From contig JAOPUX010000064.1 in NCBI GenBank assembly GCA_025963285.1, positions 16,359-80,358 on the forward strand: DNA of 64,000 nucleotides. Direction: 5' to 3'. Shown piece after piece: positions 50,468 through 60,016 of this stretch; the stretch's first letter is position 1, and each line of letters begins with the position of its first letter. Position numbers and translations under genes: made by a program. The notes beneath the pieces were generated by a model. It made no database searches, was not told the DNA's origin, and saw only the letters and a list, made by a program, of their open reading frames with translations. Source of the stretch: Jatrophihabitans sp. Its GTDB lineage: Bacteria > Actinomycetota > Actinomycetes > Mycobacteriales > Jatrophihabitantaceae.

Positions 50468-53268
50468 GAACTCATCGCCGCCGGGTCGCCTGCGCCGCCA
50501 TGCTGAACTTCCATCGCAATGACCTCCTCGCCCAGATACGCCGCCCGGACCACATCGGACTCGATCGTCTCGCGCGGCGTGCCCTCGAACAGGGCTGCGC
50601 CGAAGTCGAGGACGTAGATGTAGTCGCAGACCGACGTCACCAATGCCATGTCGTGTTCCACCAGCAGCACCGCGACGTCTCGCGTGTGCACCACGTGCTT
50701 CAGGATCTCGGCGAAACGCTCCGTCTCGAACCGGTCCAACCCGGATGAGGGTTCGTCGAGCAGAAGCACCCGGAACGGACCTGCGAGGCATCGCGCCAGC
50801 TCGACCAACCGGCGCTGACCTGTCGATAGGGACGAGACCTGGGTATCGGCGATGTCCTGGAGACCGCACAGGGCGATAGCTGCATCGGTCGCTCTACGAA
50901 TCTCGCGCGCCTGGCTGGGGGTGCTGAACAGATGCCCGAACGGGTTGAGCCCGGCGTAGCCGGCCTCGCGACCCAGAGCGACGTTGCGCCGGACGCTGAG
51001 ATCCTCGCTCAGCTCGGTGCGCTGGAACGTCCTACCGAGCCCCAGCCTGGCGCGCGCGGCGGGGCTGCGGCGCGAGATGGAGCGGTCGTCCAGGGAGACT
51101 GAACCGTTGTTCGGCTGCACCAGACCCGAGCAGGCGTTGAAGGTGGTCGTCTTGCCTGCCCCGTTCGGACCGATCAGGCCGGTCACCTTGCCGTAGGGCA
51201 CTTCCAGGCTGGCGTTGGAGACTGCCACCAGTCCACCGAACTGCACCCGCAGGTCCTTCACCACCAGGCCTCCGGCCGGTCGATCGGCGGCCTGCGCCAG
51301 CGCGGGGGATGCGTCGCTCAGAGCGTCGATGCTCACCGTCGCCGAGACCGTCGATGCGGCACGGGGCCGACTGAGATGTAGCAAGGTCAGCACTCGGTGG
51401 GAGGTGTTCTCGCTCCACCTGCGGATCAGCGCCGGTACCTGTCGGGCGGGCAGAACGGCATGCAGGATCGCGGCGATGCCGAAGGCCAGCGTCAGGTAGT
51501 TGGTGACGCTTCCACCTTGGATGTAGGACGGCACCAGCATGACGGCCGCGCCGGCCACAAGTGCCTGCCACGGGGCGCCCCCGGCGGCGATCAGGATCAC
51601 CGCGAAGTAGGACAGTGACAGCGGCCAGGGGTAGTTGGTGCCCGACACGATGCCGAGCGTGCCGCCGTCCAGCGCTCCCGCCAGAGCAGCGAAGAATGCC
51701 GAGATGCAGAACACCAGGCAGAGCGTCACGTTGACCGACGCACCACTCGCCACCAGTCCGGTCCGGCCGGTGGACATCGACCGGAGCAACCGACCCAGCC
51801 GGCTGCGCTCCAATGCCACCAGCGCCACCACGACGAGCGCGACGACGAATAGGACGAGGTAGTAGTAGCCCTTGTCGCTAGACAGATTGAGCCAGCTGAG
51901 TTTCGGACGCGGCACGGTGACCCCGAAGCCTGCCTGACCGAACATGTAGCTCTGGGTGAAGAACATGTACTGAAGGACGATCCCGAAGCCGAGTGACAGC
52001 AGCGCGAGGTAGAGACCCGACAGGCGGATCGCCGGGACGGCGAGCAGCAGGCCGATCGGGACCGCGACCAGGGACGCGAGCACTACAGCAAGGAACCAGG
52101 GCATGTGGTGGTCTACGGCGAAGTGCGACATCGCAGCCGCGCCGATCGCAGCAAAGGACACCTGGCAAAGGGAAACCTGCCCGGAGAGGCGGGTCAGCAG
52201 ACCGAGCGAGGCGAACAGGATCGATGCGGTCAAGAACGACGTCCACGCGTTCAGGTGCAGCCCGGCGAAGGACGGGACGAAGAGCAACAGCACCACGATC
52301 GCGATCCCGCCGACACCCTGGAACAGGGCCGGTGCCCGCCACTGCGGCGGCTGCCTGTTCGCAAGGATCGGCGGTGGTGCGAGCCGTCGCTTCGGCGCGA
52401 ACAGCAGGACGATCACCAAGACGAGGAACGGCAGGGCGGTGGGCAGTTGGCCGAGGATGCCGGAGTGGAAGTACTTCGTCGACAGCGACGCACCGATACC
52501 GATGGCGAGCCCGCCCATGAAGGTGAAGGGCAGGTTGGTGAAGCTCCCCAGGGCCGCCGCACCGAATGCCTGGACGACCAGCAGGGTGAGAGTGCTCGGA
52601 TCCAACTGGGCCAGCAGCGGGGCGAGCAGCAGCCCTGATGCGGCCGCGAACAGGGTGCCGACGATCCAGGCGAACCTGCGCACTGCGACCGGACTGGTGC
52701 CGCCGATGTCGAGTAGTTCGGGGTCATCCACGACCGCCCGCATCGCCACGCCCATGCGGGCGTAGCGGAAATACAGGGACAGGGCCGTCGTCGCAACAAG
52801 CGCGATCCCGAAGATGATGACCTGGGAGTAGGTCACGGTCGTAGAACCGAGGTGGAAGGTGGCCGAGCTCAGGAACGGCGGGACGACCCGCGTGGTCGAA
52901 GTTCCATAGATGATCGCGGCAAGTGACTGCACGATGATCAGCAGACCGACCATGCCAAGCACACGGATCACCAGCGAGGACCGCGTCAGCGCACGACCCA
53001 GCCGTTCCAACGCCATCCCGAGCAACCCGCCGCACGCAACGAGGGTGACGATGATCGCCGGCACCGCCGGCATCCCCTGCTGAACGTGCAGCGTGTAGTA
53101 GAGGTATGCGGACACGGTCGCAATGGCCCCGTGGGCGAAGTTGAAGATCCCCGACGTCTTGTAGGTGAGCACCAGCCCCACGCCTGCGAGGCCGTAGACG
53201 GCACCGCTCACCAGACCGGCGACTATGAAGGGCAGAAGGTTCACGGTGATGGTCATCCAATCCGTCAA
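50464..53268 (-). CDS. Fused LivH-LivM-LivG transporter protein
   Basis: A 934-residue polypeptide with three parts in line: a LivH-like permease (about 1-305, ALERLGRALTRSSLVIRVLGM, many membrane helices), a LivM-like permease (about 320-630, SGQVSLCQVSFAAIGAAAM) and a LivG-like ATPase (about 670-920; Walker A GPNGAGKTTT, Walker B LLLDEPSSGLD). The signature motif is LSTGQRRLVELAR instead of LSGGQ. The first codon is TTG, with an ATG five codons in as an alternative. First gene of the uptake operon. Confidence 0.93.
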   Translation of the reverse strand: MTDWMTITVNLLPFIVAGLVSGAVYGLAGVGLVLTYKTSGIFNFAHGAIATVSAYLYYTLHVQQGMPAVPAIIVTLVACGGLLGMALERLGRALTRSSLVIRVLGMVGLLIIVQSLAAIIYGTSTTRVVPPFLSSATFHLGSTTVTYSQVIIFGIALVATTALSLYFRYARMGVAMRAVVDDPELLDIGGTSPVAVRRFAWIVGTLFAAASGLLLAPLLAQLDPSTLTLLVVQAFGAAALGSFTNLPFTFMGGLAIGIGASLSTKYFHSGILGQLPTALPFLVLVIVLLFAPKRRLAPPPILANRQPPQWRAPALFQGVGGIAIVVLLLFVPSFAGLHLNAWTSFLTASILFASLGLLTRLSGQVSLCQVSFAAIGAAAMSHFAVDHHMPWFLAVVLASLVAVPIGLLLAVPAIRLSGLYLALLSLGFGIVLQYMFFTQSYMFGQAGFGVTVPRPKLSWLNLSSDKGYYYLVLFVVALVVVALVALERSRLGRLLRSMSTGRTGLVASGASVNVTLCLVFCISAFFAALAGALDGGTLGIVSGTNYPWPLSLSYFAVILIAAGGAPWQALVAGAAVMLVPSYIQGGSVTNYLTLAFGIAAILHAVLPARQVPALIRRWSENTSHRVLTLLHLSRPRAASTVSATVSIDALSDASPALAQAADRPAGGLVVKDLRVQFGGLVAVSNASLEVPYGKVTGLIGPNGAGKTTTFNACSGLVQPNNGSVSLDDRSISRRSPAARARLGLGRTFQRTELSEDLSVRRNVALGREAGYAGLNPFGHLFSTPSQAREIRRATDAAIALCGLQDIADTQVSSLSTGQRRLVELARCLAGPFRVLLLDEPSSGLDRFETERFAEILKHVVHTRDVAVLLVEHDMALVTSVCDYIYVLDFGAALFEGTPRETIESDVVRAAYLGEEVIAMEVQHGGAGDPAAMSS

Positions 53269-53810
53269 CGCAGAGCGGCGTGCGTGGTCTTCATCACCGG
53301 AGGCGATCTGCCGAACCGTAGGCCGACTGAAGAGCCCGAACTACGCTGCCGTTCCGCGGGTCAGCACACTGGCGGTGAAGCGGCCGGATCGCTCACTCGC
53401 CGTGGTCGCCGCCCGGCGGGTCGGCGGCTTGGACGAGCAGAACCGTCGCAAGATAGGCCTGTTAGCCGCTCTCCCGGGCGGCGCGGGCCGGCGCAGGACC
53501 CATTCCAGGGACCGCGGCCAACGAGGTCCCGCGACCTGTCATCTTGTCGTCGCCACGGGTCCAGCTAGGCAAGGCATTCGGTGACGGTGCTGCCAAGCTA
53601 GCGTGATTAGCGGGGTCAGTCGTCACAGACGTTCCGTTCCCCGAGGGCTCCGGGACATCGCGATCGAAGGCCACCGCGCACAGCCGTCCCCGACGGTGCT
53701 CCAAATATCACAGCCACAGCTGTCTACACCCGGACCTTGGGAGGGGTGGAGGTACAGCGACGGTCGATGCGGACGGCCGACGGACGGCCCACAGCGGTGG
53801 TCAGCGCGCC
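53269..53810. other. Intergenic region, 542 bp
   Basis: No convincing gene. Short open frames on both strands lack ribosome sites and family features. It must contain the promoter of the transporter operon (reading left) and the end of the CoA-transferase gene that stops at 53811 from the right. No copy of the 13-bp dyad was found. Confidence 0.5.
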
Positions 53811-54974
53811 CTACCTGCCGGAGCCGGGAGCCAGGACCGGCATCACCAGGTGATCTGCCTCGACGACCCAGCCATCAGCCGCCTTGACGACCCGGGCGGG
53901 CGTCCCGGGGTCGGCGAGGGCCGCCTCCACGCAGACGTCGCGCATGGAGACGTCGATCAGGCAGCCCTCGTCCTCGGCAAGTGCGTCGAAGACGGCGGCC
54001 GCTGCAGCCACACCAGTGAGTGGATCGGCGATGGCATCCCCGACCGGGCACGGCAGGCCGTCGTCCCAGGCAACGAGCCCCGCGCCCGCAGCGACGTCGT
54101 CACCGAAGCCCACGCGCAGCGGCTCGCTTCGACCGCGAGCGGTGATGCTCAGCCAGATCTTCCCACTCGCCGCCACCTCCTCGGCGTCGATTCCCAGCTG
54201 ACGCAGCGCGCGCGGACGGGATGCCTCGAGCACGACGTCCGCACTGGCGATCAGCCCGCTCAGCGTGCCGCCGTCGTGGAAGTCGATCTTCCGGGGCTGG
54301 CGACCATCGTGAAGTCGCGCGTAGAACTCCGGCGCCCCGAGTCGCGCCCCGTCCGGTCGGGCCGCGCTCTCGACCGTGAGGATCTCGGCGCCACCCAAGC
54401 CGAGTAGCCGCGCACAGAGCGGCCCGGCCCAGAGCGCGGTCAGATCGAGAACGCGCGGCGGGCGCTGTTGCCGGCGCCGGGCGCCGAAGCGGGTGACGAC
54501 GACCCCTGGACGAGAGGGGGCTGGCGGCCGGGACGGGATCGGGGCGGCGGCGAGCCCCAGCAGCACGGTTCGCGCCTCTGCGCTGGCCGTGGTAGATCGT
54601 CGTGCCCAGCGCGCCACCGCCTCCCAGGGTGCCATGCCCACTTCATCCTCGATCAGCGCGGGCAGGAGGTCGAGGTCGGAGTCGCGGGACAGGGAGAGAC
54701 CGAGCCAACCGTCCCTCGTAGGGAGCCCTCGAAAGGCGTGCCCGGCCGACCACGGGGCGTCACGCGTCACCCCGGAGAGCGCGGCCCGCTCGCTGAGCAG
54801 CTCGGGTCCCGGGACAGCACGAACGCCGTGTGCCGCGATCCGGTTGAGCGCGCGCCGAACCGCCCCGGCCGGGTCACCGGGGGCAAGTAGCGGCGGGCCG
54901 GCTGCGCGGCCGGTGAGTGACATCGCACCCGAGGCAGCCCAGGCCAGCGCCGGGTGCTCAGCCGGTGACGTCAT
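53811..54974 (-). CDS. CaiB/BaiF-related CoA-transferase with rearranged order
   Basis: A 387-residue protein. The standard N-terminal motif of CaiB proteins (PRVLDLTALWAGPLCARLL) appears only at about residue 172, and the likely catalytic aspartate is in DAIADPLTGVAAAAAV near residue 325. The first 165 residues instead resemble the middle and C-terminal part of the family (WAASGAMSLTG, DGWLGLSLSRDSD). So the halves seem swapped, as after a circular permutation or loss from a double-domain protein. It overlaps the crotonase gene (stop 54958) by 17 bp. The function is probably CoA transfer, but it may be inactive. Confidence 0.75.
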   Translation of the reverse strand: MTSPAEHPALAWAASGAMSLTGRAAGPPLLAPGDPAGAVRRALNRIAAHGVRAVPGPELLSERAALSGVTRDAPWSAGHAFRGLPTRDGWLGLSLSRDSDLDLLPALIEDEVGMAPWEAVARWARRSTTASAEARTVLLGLAAAPIPSRPPAPSRPGVVVTRFGARRRQQRPPRVLDLTALWAGPLCARLLGLGGAEILTVESAARPDGARLGAPEFYARLHDGRQPRKIDFHDGGTLSGLIASADVVLEASRPRALRQLGIDAEEVAASGKIWLSITARGRSEPLRVGFGDDVAAGAGLVAWDDGLPCPVGDAIADPLTGVAAAAAVFDALAEDEGCLIDVSMRDVCVEAALADPGTPARVVKAADGWVVEADHLVMPVLAPGSGR

Positions 54975-55974
54975 CGACCAGGCCCCACTGCTGGGCGGTC
55001 GCCGCGTCGATGGGCTCGCCGCTGAGCACGAGCCAGGCGGTGCGCCATCGGCCGATCCGGCGCCGAATGCCTACTGTGCCCCCAGCGCCGGGGACCAGGC
55101 CCATCGCGAGTTCGGGGAGCTTGATGACGGTGTCCGGCGCGGCCACGACCCGCCCGGCGAAGGACGGGATCTCGATGCCGGCCCCGATGCACGCCCCGTG
55201 CAGCAGCACCGTGACTCGGTCGCTGACCCGATCCAGGTGGGCGGCTGCGCTGCGCTCCAACCGGATCAGATGTGCGCTGGCCAGGTCGACAGAGCCGCCG
55301 AACTCGTCAAGGTCGCCGCCACTGCAGAACGACGGCCCCGCCCCGGACAGCGTTGCCATTGCGATCGTGCTGTCCAGTTCGACGAGTTCCAGAGCTTCGA
55401 TCACCGCGTCGCGCATCGCGCGGCTGAAGGAGTTGCGCCGTTCCGGACGGTTCAGTGTCACCGACAGAGCCGCGCCGCTCCGCTCGAGAAGCACCGGTTC
55501 GGTTCCCACCGAAGGGATCGGGCGGGCCGCGCTCGACGCCCGCCAGCGAGTGAACTCCGCACCACTCAGCAGCATCGAGTAGGCCAGCGACTCGAGGACG
55601 AGACCATCACCGACGGACAGCTGGCTGCTCGCTCCCAGCAGGCTCATCAAGGTCAGGGCCGCTCGTGGCGATCGGGTCACTCCTGCCTGGATCGTCGCCC
55701 GCGCGTGCGCAAGGTCGTCAACCGCGATCTCGTACTCCGAGCCGGCCACCCCGCTGACGAGCGTGCACGCCAGCCGCTCAGCCAGAGCCCGGGCCGTCTC
55801 GTCCAGCGCTCCACTCGCCACACCCACCAGCACCACACTCGTCGGCTGGCGGAACGGGACGCTCCCGCCCACATCGTCGAGGTCAACGAAGACCAGCGGC
55901 GCGACCGGGACGCCATCGACGAGCTCCAACTGCGCCGAGCGCAGGAACTCGGGCAGGTCCCTCGCGGCGATCAC
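54958..55974 (-). CDS. Crotonase-family protein with N-terminal extra region
   Basis: A 338-residue protein. A typical crotonase core begins at about residue 165 (LSVTLNRPERRNSFSRAM, FCSGGDLDEFGG, GACIGAGIEIPSFAG, LPELAMGLVPGAGGT with the catalytic glutamate) but ends soon after AQQWGLVDDVTG, without the usual C-terminal helices. The N-terminal segment contains SPRAALTLMSLLGASSQLS, which looks like those missing helices. Order inversion similar to the neighbouring CoA-transferase is suspected. Its start overlaps the amidohydrolase stop by 4 bp. Confidence 0.78.
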   Translation of the reverse strand: MIAARDLPEFLRSAQLELVDGVPVAPLVFVDLDDVGGSVPFRQPTSVVLVGVASGALDETARALAERLACTLVSGVAGSEYEIAVDDLAHARATIQAGVTRSPRAALTLMSLLGASSQLSVGDGLVLESLAYSMLLSGAEFTRWRASSAARPIPSVGTEPVLLERSGAALSVTLNRPERRNSFSRAMRDAVIEALELVELDSTIAMATLSGAGPSFCSGGDLDEFGGSVDLASAHLIRLERSAAAHLDRVSDRVTVLLHGACIGAGIEIPSFAGRVVAAPDTVIKLPELAMGLVPGAGGTVGIRRRIGRWRTAWLVLSGEPIDAATAQQWGLVDDVTG

Positions 55975-57341
55975 TGGGCCGCCACCCGGCCACCGATCAG
56001 CGTGGCACGCACGCGCACCGACGCTGGATCGTCGATCACCCGGCGCAGCGGCCGGTCGAGTACCGCCAGATCGGCCGGCTCACCCGGAACGATCTGGCGC
56101 GGTCGGCCTCCCGGATCGAGCGGGCGAGTCAGGTAGGCGCTCAGCGCCCGCGTCGCGCTCACCCTCTCTCCACCGTTCACCGTCCGGCCGTCGGCCGCCC
56201 GGCGATTCACCGCCGACGCGATCGACGCCCACGGGTCGGCGTCCCCGTAGGGCGCGTCGCTCGAGCAGCCGACCGGCACGCCGGCCTCGTCCAGGCGCCG
56301 CCAGGGCCACAGGTGTTCGAGATCCTCGGCATCGGTCCGGTCGAGGTAGTCGGCACCCCGCGCGGCCACGAGGGACGGCTGCGTCACCACCGTCAGGCCG
56401 AGTTCGCGAAGCTGGCCCACCAGCTCGGGCGGGGCAACCGCCGCATGCTCGATGCGGTCACCTCGCACCGAACCGACCTCGCCCAGGACCGCGAGTATCA
56501 GTACGAGCGAGACCCTGGTGACCGAGTGCAGCGCGACCGGCCGCGGTCGGACGGCCCGGATCTGCGCGGCCAGCGCATCCCACGACGGCAGCGCGTGATC
56601 GGCCACCACGATCTTGAACGGACCGAGCGACGCGCCCTCGACCGCGCCGCTCGCCCCGAGCAGGCAGAGCCGCTGCTGAACCGCCCCGCCGGTCAGCCGC
56701 CGCACGGCATCCCCGTCCAGCTCGGGAGTCGCGTCGGTGACACCCGTGATCCCGTAACCCGCGAGCGTCCGGGAGACGGCAGCCAGATCGGGAACCCAGT
56801 CATCGCCCAGGCGATCACGCAGCCAGCCGTCCAGCCGCCAGAGCTCCCCCGTCGGGTGGCCCGCTGCGTCGCGCCCGATCCCCTCGACACCGACCCCGGC
56901 GAGATCGAGCGCGTCTATCGCCGCACTGTTCAGCACCCAGAGCGCGCCGCTGCGGTGCTGCACCCTGGTCGGCGTGTTCGGAGCGAGTCGATCGAGGACG
57001 TGCCGATCCAGCACACCGGCAACGGACTCGTCATAGCCGATACCGCGCAGCCAACCACCGCGGGTCGATCCCGCAGCGAGCGCACGCTGCATTCCGGCCG
57101 CGTCACGCACGGCAGGCGGGCCGCAGTGGACCGAGTCGAGGGCCGCCGCCATCGCCAGCAGGTGGCAGTGGTGGTCGTGCAGTCCTGGGATCACCGCAGC
57201 CCCAGCGCAGTCGATCACTGTGCCGGCGCGGGCCCGTGACGCCCCCAGCTCGACGATCACCCCGTCGCCGAGCAGGACATCGCCGACCACGCCGTCGACC
57301 TCGGCGTCACGGAGGAGAAGTTGGGCAGCCGGCTCGCTCAC
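55971..57341 (-). CDS. YtcJ-like amidohydrolase
   Basis: A 456-residue metal-dependent hydrolase of the amidohydrolase-3 group. Seen are [21 protein letters not shown] near the N-terminus (metal-binding histidines, with HDHHCH in place of the usual DxHxH), [18 protein letters not shown], and the C-terminal [21 protein letters not shown] in outline. I chose the GTG at 57341; the frame is open to 57590, which would overlap the divergent lldD. The ribosome site is weak. The substrate is probably an amide or a cyclic compound of the same pathway. Confidence 0.8.
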   Translation of the reverse strand: MSEPAAQLLLRDAEVDGVVGDVLLGDGVIVELGASRARAGTVIDCAGAAVIPGLHDHHCHLLAMAAALDSVHCGPPAVRDAAGMQRALAAGSTRGGWLRGIGYDESVAGVLDRHVLDRLAPNTPTRVQHRSGALWVLNSAAIDALDLAGVGVEGIGRDAAGHPTGELWRLDGWLRDRLGDDWVPDLAAVSRTLAGYGITGVTDATPELDGDAVRRLTGGAVQQRLCLLGASGAVEGASLGPFKIVVADHALPSWDALAAQIRAVRPRPVALHSVTRVSLVLILAVLGEVGSVRGDRIEHAAVAPPELVGQLRELGLTVVTQPSLVAARGADYLDRTDAEDLEHLWPWRRLDEAGVPVGCSSDAPYGDADPWASIASAVNRRAADGRTVNGGERVSATRALSAYLTRPLDPGGRPRQIVPGEPADLAVLDRPLRRVIDDPASVRVRATLIGGRVAAQ

Positions 57342-57562
57342 TTGGCGGCGGGGCGGAACGTCGCCATCGACTCCGATGCAGTCGGCACGCTCACGGTGGC
57401 TGGCCCTCTCACGGGATGCTGGATGCCCTGAAATGTACCGCGCCCCTGCGGGTAGGCCTGGGCAAGGCGCGACGCTCAAGGTCTCCGGCGCGCGGTTCAT
57501 GTGAGGCTCCGCCCGGCCACCGGGTGGGGCGGCCGCCCATCGCCGTGTCAAGCTTATCGGCG

Positions 57563-58810
57563 ATGAGTCGAATCGAGCGACGCCTGCCACGCCCCTCCGA
57601 GCTTGCCCCGCTGCTCCGCCCGCGGCGGCCGGTCTGGAGTGCGCGGGAGCGACGCCTGCAGCGGGCGCTCACCATCGCCGACCTGCGCCGCATCGCCCAG
57701 CGACGCACCCCACGCGGCCCGTTCGACTACACCGACGGGGCCGCTGAACGGGAGCTCTCGCTCTCCCGCGCCCGCCAGGCGTTCGAAGACATCGAGTTCC
57801 ACCCTGCGGTACTGCGGGACGTCTCCGCGCTCGACACCGGTTGGGACGTGCTCGGCGACCGCGTCAGCCTGCCATTCGGCATAGCGCCGACCGGGTTCAC
57901 CCGGATGATGAACACCGAGGGTGAGGTAGCCGGAGCCCGCGCGGCTGCGGCAGCCGGGATACCGTTCGCGCTCTCCACGATGGGAACCACGACCATCGAG
58001 GACGTCGCGGCCGCCGCACCCGGTAGCCGGCACTGGTTCCAGCTCTACATGTGGACGGAGCGGGAGCGCTCGATGACCCTCGTCTCCCGCGCTGCCCAGG
58101 CGGGCTTCGACACCCTGATCGTCACCGTCGACGTGCCTGTGGCCGGCGCCCGGCTACGCGACACGCGCAACGGCCTCTCGATCCCCCCGGCGCTTACCGC
58201 CCGCACCGTCCTCAACGCCGCAGCCCGGCCGGCCTGGTGGTTCAACTTCCTCACCACCGAACCCCTCGCGTTCGCATCGCTGTCGAGCTGGTCCGGGACG
58301 GTCGCCGAACTCATCGATTCGATGTTCGACCCCACGGTCACCTACGCCGACCTCGCCTGGATTCGTGATCAGTGGGCGGGGAAGCTCATCGTCAAGGGAG
58401 TGCAGACGGTAGCCGATGCGCGCCAGCTGGCCGGCCTCGGCGTCGACGCGATCACGCTCTCCAGCCACGGCGGTCGCCAGCTCGACCGCGCGCCCGTGCC
58501 GTTCCACCTGCTCCCGGAGGTCGTCCGTGAGGTGGGGTCGGACCTCGAGATCCACCTGGACACCGGCATCATGTCCGGGGCCGACATCGTCGCCGCGGTC
58601 GCCCTCGGTGCTCGTTTCACGATGATTGGGCGGGCCTACCTGTACGGGTTGATGGCAGGAGGTCAGGCCGGGGTGACCCGCGCGATTGACATCCTCTCCG
58701 GAGAGATCGTCCGCACGATGAAGCTGCTCGGAGTCGCCGGGCTGGCTGAACTCGAACCAGCCCACGTCACCCAGCTCGCGCGGCTTGGCCCCCGAGCTGG
58801 CCGCGCCTGA
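57563..58810 (+). CDS. lldD: FMN-dependent L-lactate dehydrogenase (LldD2-like)
   Basis: A 415-residue alpha-hydroxy-acid dehydrogenase very like mycobacterial LldD2. Seen are [37 protein letters not shown], the FMN/substrate region [13 protein letters not shown], catalytic histidine in [12 protein letters not shown] (usually SNHGG) and [19 protein letters not shown] with arginine. It oxidises L-lactate to pyruvate at the membrane, passing electrons to quinone. The ATG at 57563 was chosen; the frame is open to 57236 across the divergent gene. ArsR follows 163 bp later. Confidence 0.92.
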   Translation: MSRIERRLPRPSELAPLLRPRRPVWSARERRLQRALTIADLRRIAQRRTPRGPFDYTDGAAERELSLSRARQAFEDIEFHPAVLRDVSALDTGWDVLGDRVSLPFGIAPTGFTRMMNTEGEVAGARAAAAAGIPFALSTMGTTTIEDVAAAAPGSRHWFQLYMWTERERSMTLVSRAAQAGFDTLIVTVDVPVAGARLRDTRNGLSIPPALTARTVLNAAARPAWWFNFLTTEPLAFASLSSWSGTVAELIDSMFDPTVTYADLAWIRDQWAGKLIVKGVQTVADARQLAGLGVDAITLSSHGGRQLDRAPVPFHLLPEVVREVGSDLEIHLDTGIMSGADIVAAVALGARFTMIGRAYLYGLMAGGQAGVTRAIDILSGEIVRTMKLLGVAGLAELEPAHVTQLARLGPRAGRA

Positions 58811-58973
58811 CGTTCGTCAGCCGTCCTTGGCCGCAGCACCATCACCGAGCGAGCGGCGTCCGCGTCATTGGATGAAGGAATGACAAAGTAGTAAAGTGCT
58901 GATCCTGGCTCGGCGTCGTCGTGCGGCCGTTGGCCCCCCTCGTGACGCCTGCGCGGAATGGAGCTGAGAGACC

Positions 58974-59327
58974 TTGTCGACCCCGCTCTACGCGCTCAAG
59001 GCGGAGTTCTTCAAGACGCTAGGTCACCCGGCACGCATCCGGATTCTGGAGCTGCTGGTGCAGGGCGAGCATTCCGTCGGGGAGTTGATGCCCGAGGTCG
59101 GGCTGGAGGCCTCGCACCTGTCCCAGCAGCTCGGGGTGCTGCGCCGTGCCGGGATCGTGAACGCCCGCAAGCAGGGCAACACCGTCATCTACTCCGTCGC
59201 CTCACCAGAGCTCGCAGACCTGATGACGCTGGCACGGCAGGTCCTCACCGGCCTGCTCACCGACCAGGTGGTGCTGCTGAAGGATCTTCGGGCCAACAGC
59301 CGGGCAGTCGACCGCGGGAGCCACTAA
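58974..59327 (+). CDS. ArsR-family transcriptional regulator
   Basis: A 117-residue winged-helix repressor. Seen are the ArsR start FFKTLGHPARIRILELLVQGEHSVGEL (in outline), the recognition helix region EASHLSQQLGVLRRAG and the wing ARKQGNTVIYSV. The usual metal-binding cysteines (CxC) are absent, so it is not an arsenic sensor of the classic kind. It starts with TTG, with GGAG and GAGAG upstream. An AT-rich stretch (58872-58905) before it is a likely promoter. It may control itself or lldD. Confidence 0.88.
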   Translation: MSTPLYALKAEFFKTLGHPARIRILELLVQGEHSVGELMPEVGLEASHLSQQLGVLRRAGIVNARKQGNTVIYSVASPELADLMTLARQVLTGLLTDQVVLLKDLRANSRAVDRGSH

Positions 59328-59360
59328 CCCTGGCGCGCCGTCGCGTGCCTGCTCGGCCGT

Positions 59361-60014
59361 TCATCCCGCGATCCGCTGCCCGACGAGCATCACGCTCTCG
59401 GCTGCCGGCGCCGCAACCAACGCGATCGGGACCGAGTTCGCGCGCAGGCAGTAGGAGACGTCGTCCGGATGGACTCCGGTATCACCGGCGGCCACCCTGC
59501 GGTCCAGCACGGCCCGCGCCGACGAGGCCGACACCCTGGCGAGGTAGGGCCCAGGATCTGCCGCGGGGTCGGTGAGCAGCTCGGCGAGGTAGTCGGCGCA
59601 GGCGTGGTCCTCGTCAGCATCCGGGCCTCCGGAGGCGATGTAGTCGACCGTGTCGATGCCCACGGCACGCAGGTACCCCACGGTCGCTGCGGCGTTGACG
59701 AATGAGGCGCACAGCAACACAGCGGCCTCGCCCGCAGCGAGCGCCGCGGGGGTGCCGTTCGTCGTCGTCATGATCAACGCCCGGCCGGCGAGGTCGGCCG
59801 AGCTGATCATTGCCGGACTGTTGACGAGATCGATCCCGTTGCGGCGGGAACCGTCCGTGAGCGTCAGCGCGTCCGGACGCTCCCGCTGCAGCCGCTGGGC
59901 GGCGTCGGTGCTGCCCGCGAGCAGGATGAGCGATGCACCTGCCTGCGCGGCGTACGCCGCGGTGCTGAACGCGCGCAGGACGTCGATGACGACGACGGCC
60001 TCCGGCGTGCTCAG
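59361..60014 (-). CDS. ComB-family protein (2-phosphosulfolactate phosphatase-like), CTG start
   Basis: A 217-residue protein of the ComB family, known as a phosphatase in coenzyme M synthesis of archaea but common in bacteria with unknown role. The family start VVVIDVLRAFSTAAYA is visible, then DGSRRNGIDLVNSPA and TTTNGTPAALAAG. The frame runs back to the pckG stop at 60017, yet it has no ATG, GTG or TTG before the ATG at 59810, which would cut off the conserved N-terminus. A CTG at 60014 follows GGAG at the right distance and overlaps the pckG stop region, so I use it. Confidence 0.72.
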   Translation of the reverse strand: MSTPEAVVVIDVLRAFSTAAYAAQAGASLILLAGSTDAAQRLQRERPDALTLTDGSRRNGIDLVNSPAMISSADLAGRALIMTTTNGTPAALAAGEAAVLLCASFVNAAATVGYLRAVGIDTVDYIASGGPDADEDHACADYLAELLTDPAADPGPYLARVSASSARAVLDRRVAAGDTGVHPDDVSYCLRANSVPIALVAAPAAESVMLVGQRIAG

Positions 60015-60016
60015 CG

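Noticed and set aside
53462..53704. 80-codon minus-strand gene in the 542-bp gap
   Set aside because: No ribosome site, family or codon pattern; the region looks like an operon promoter.
54376..56136. Long 586-codon plus-strand frame
   Set aside because: Runs across the CoA-transferase and crotonase genes on the opposite strand, with arginine/serine/proline-rich composition typical of antisense frames.
58974..59327. Arsenic or metal sensor
   Set aside because: The ArsR protein lacks the cysteine metal-binding motif, and no metal-resistance genes are near.
58958..59575. 205-codon plus-strand frame over the ArsR gene
   Set aside because: Overlaps a well-supported ArsR gene in another frame and is arginine/proline-rich.
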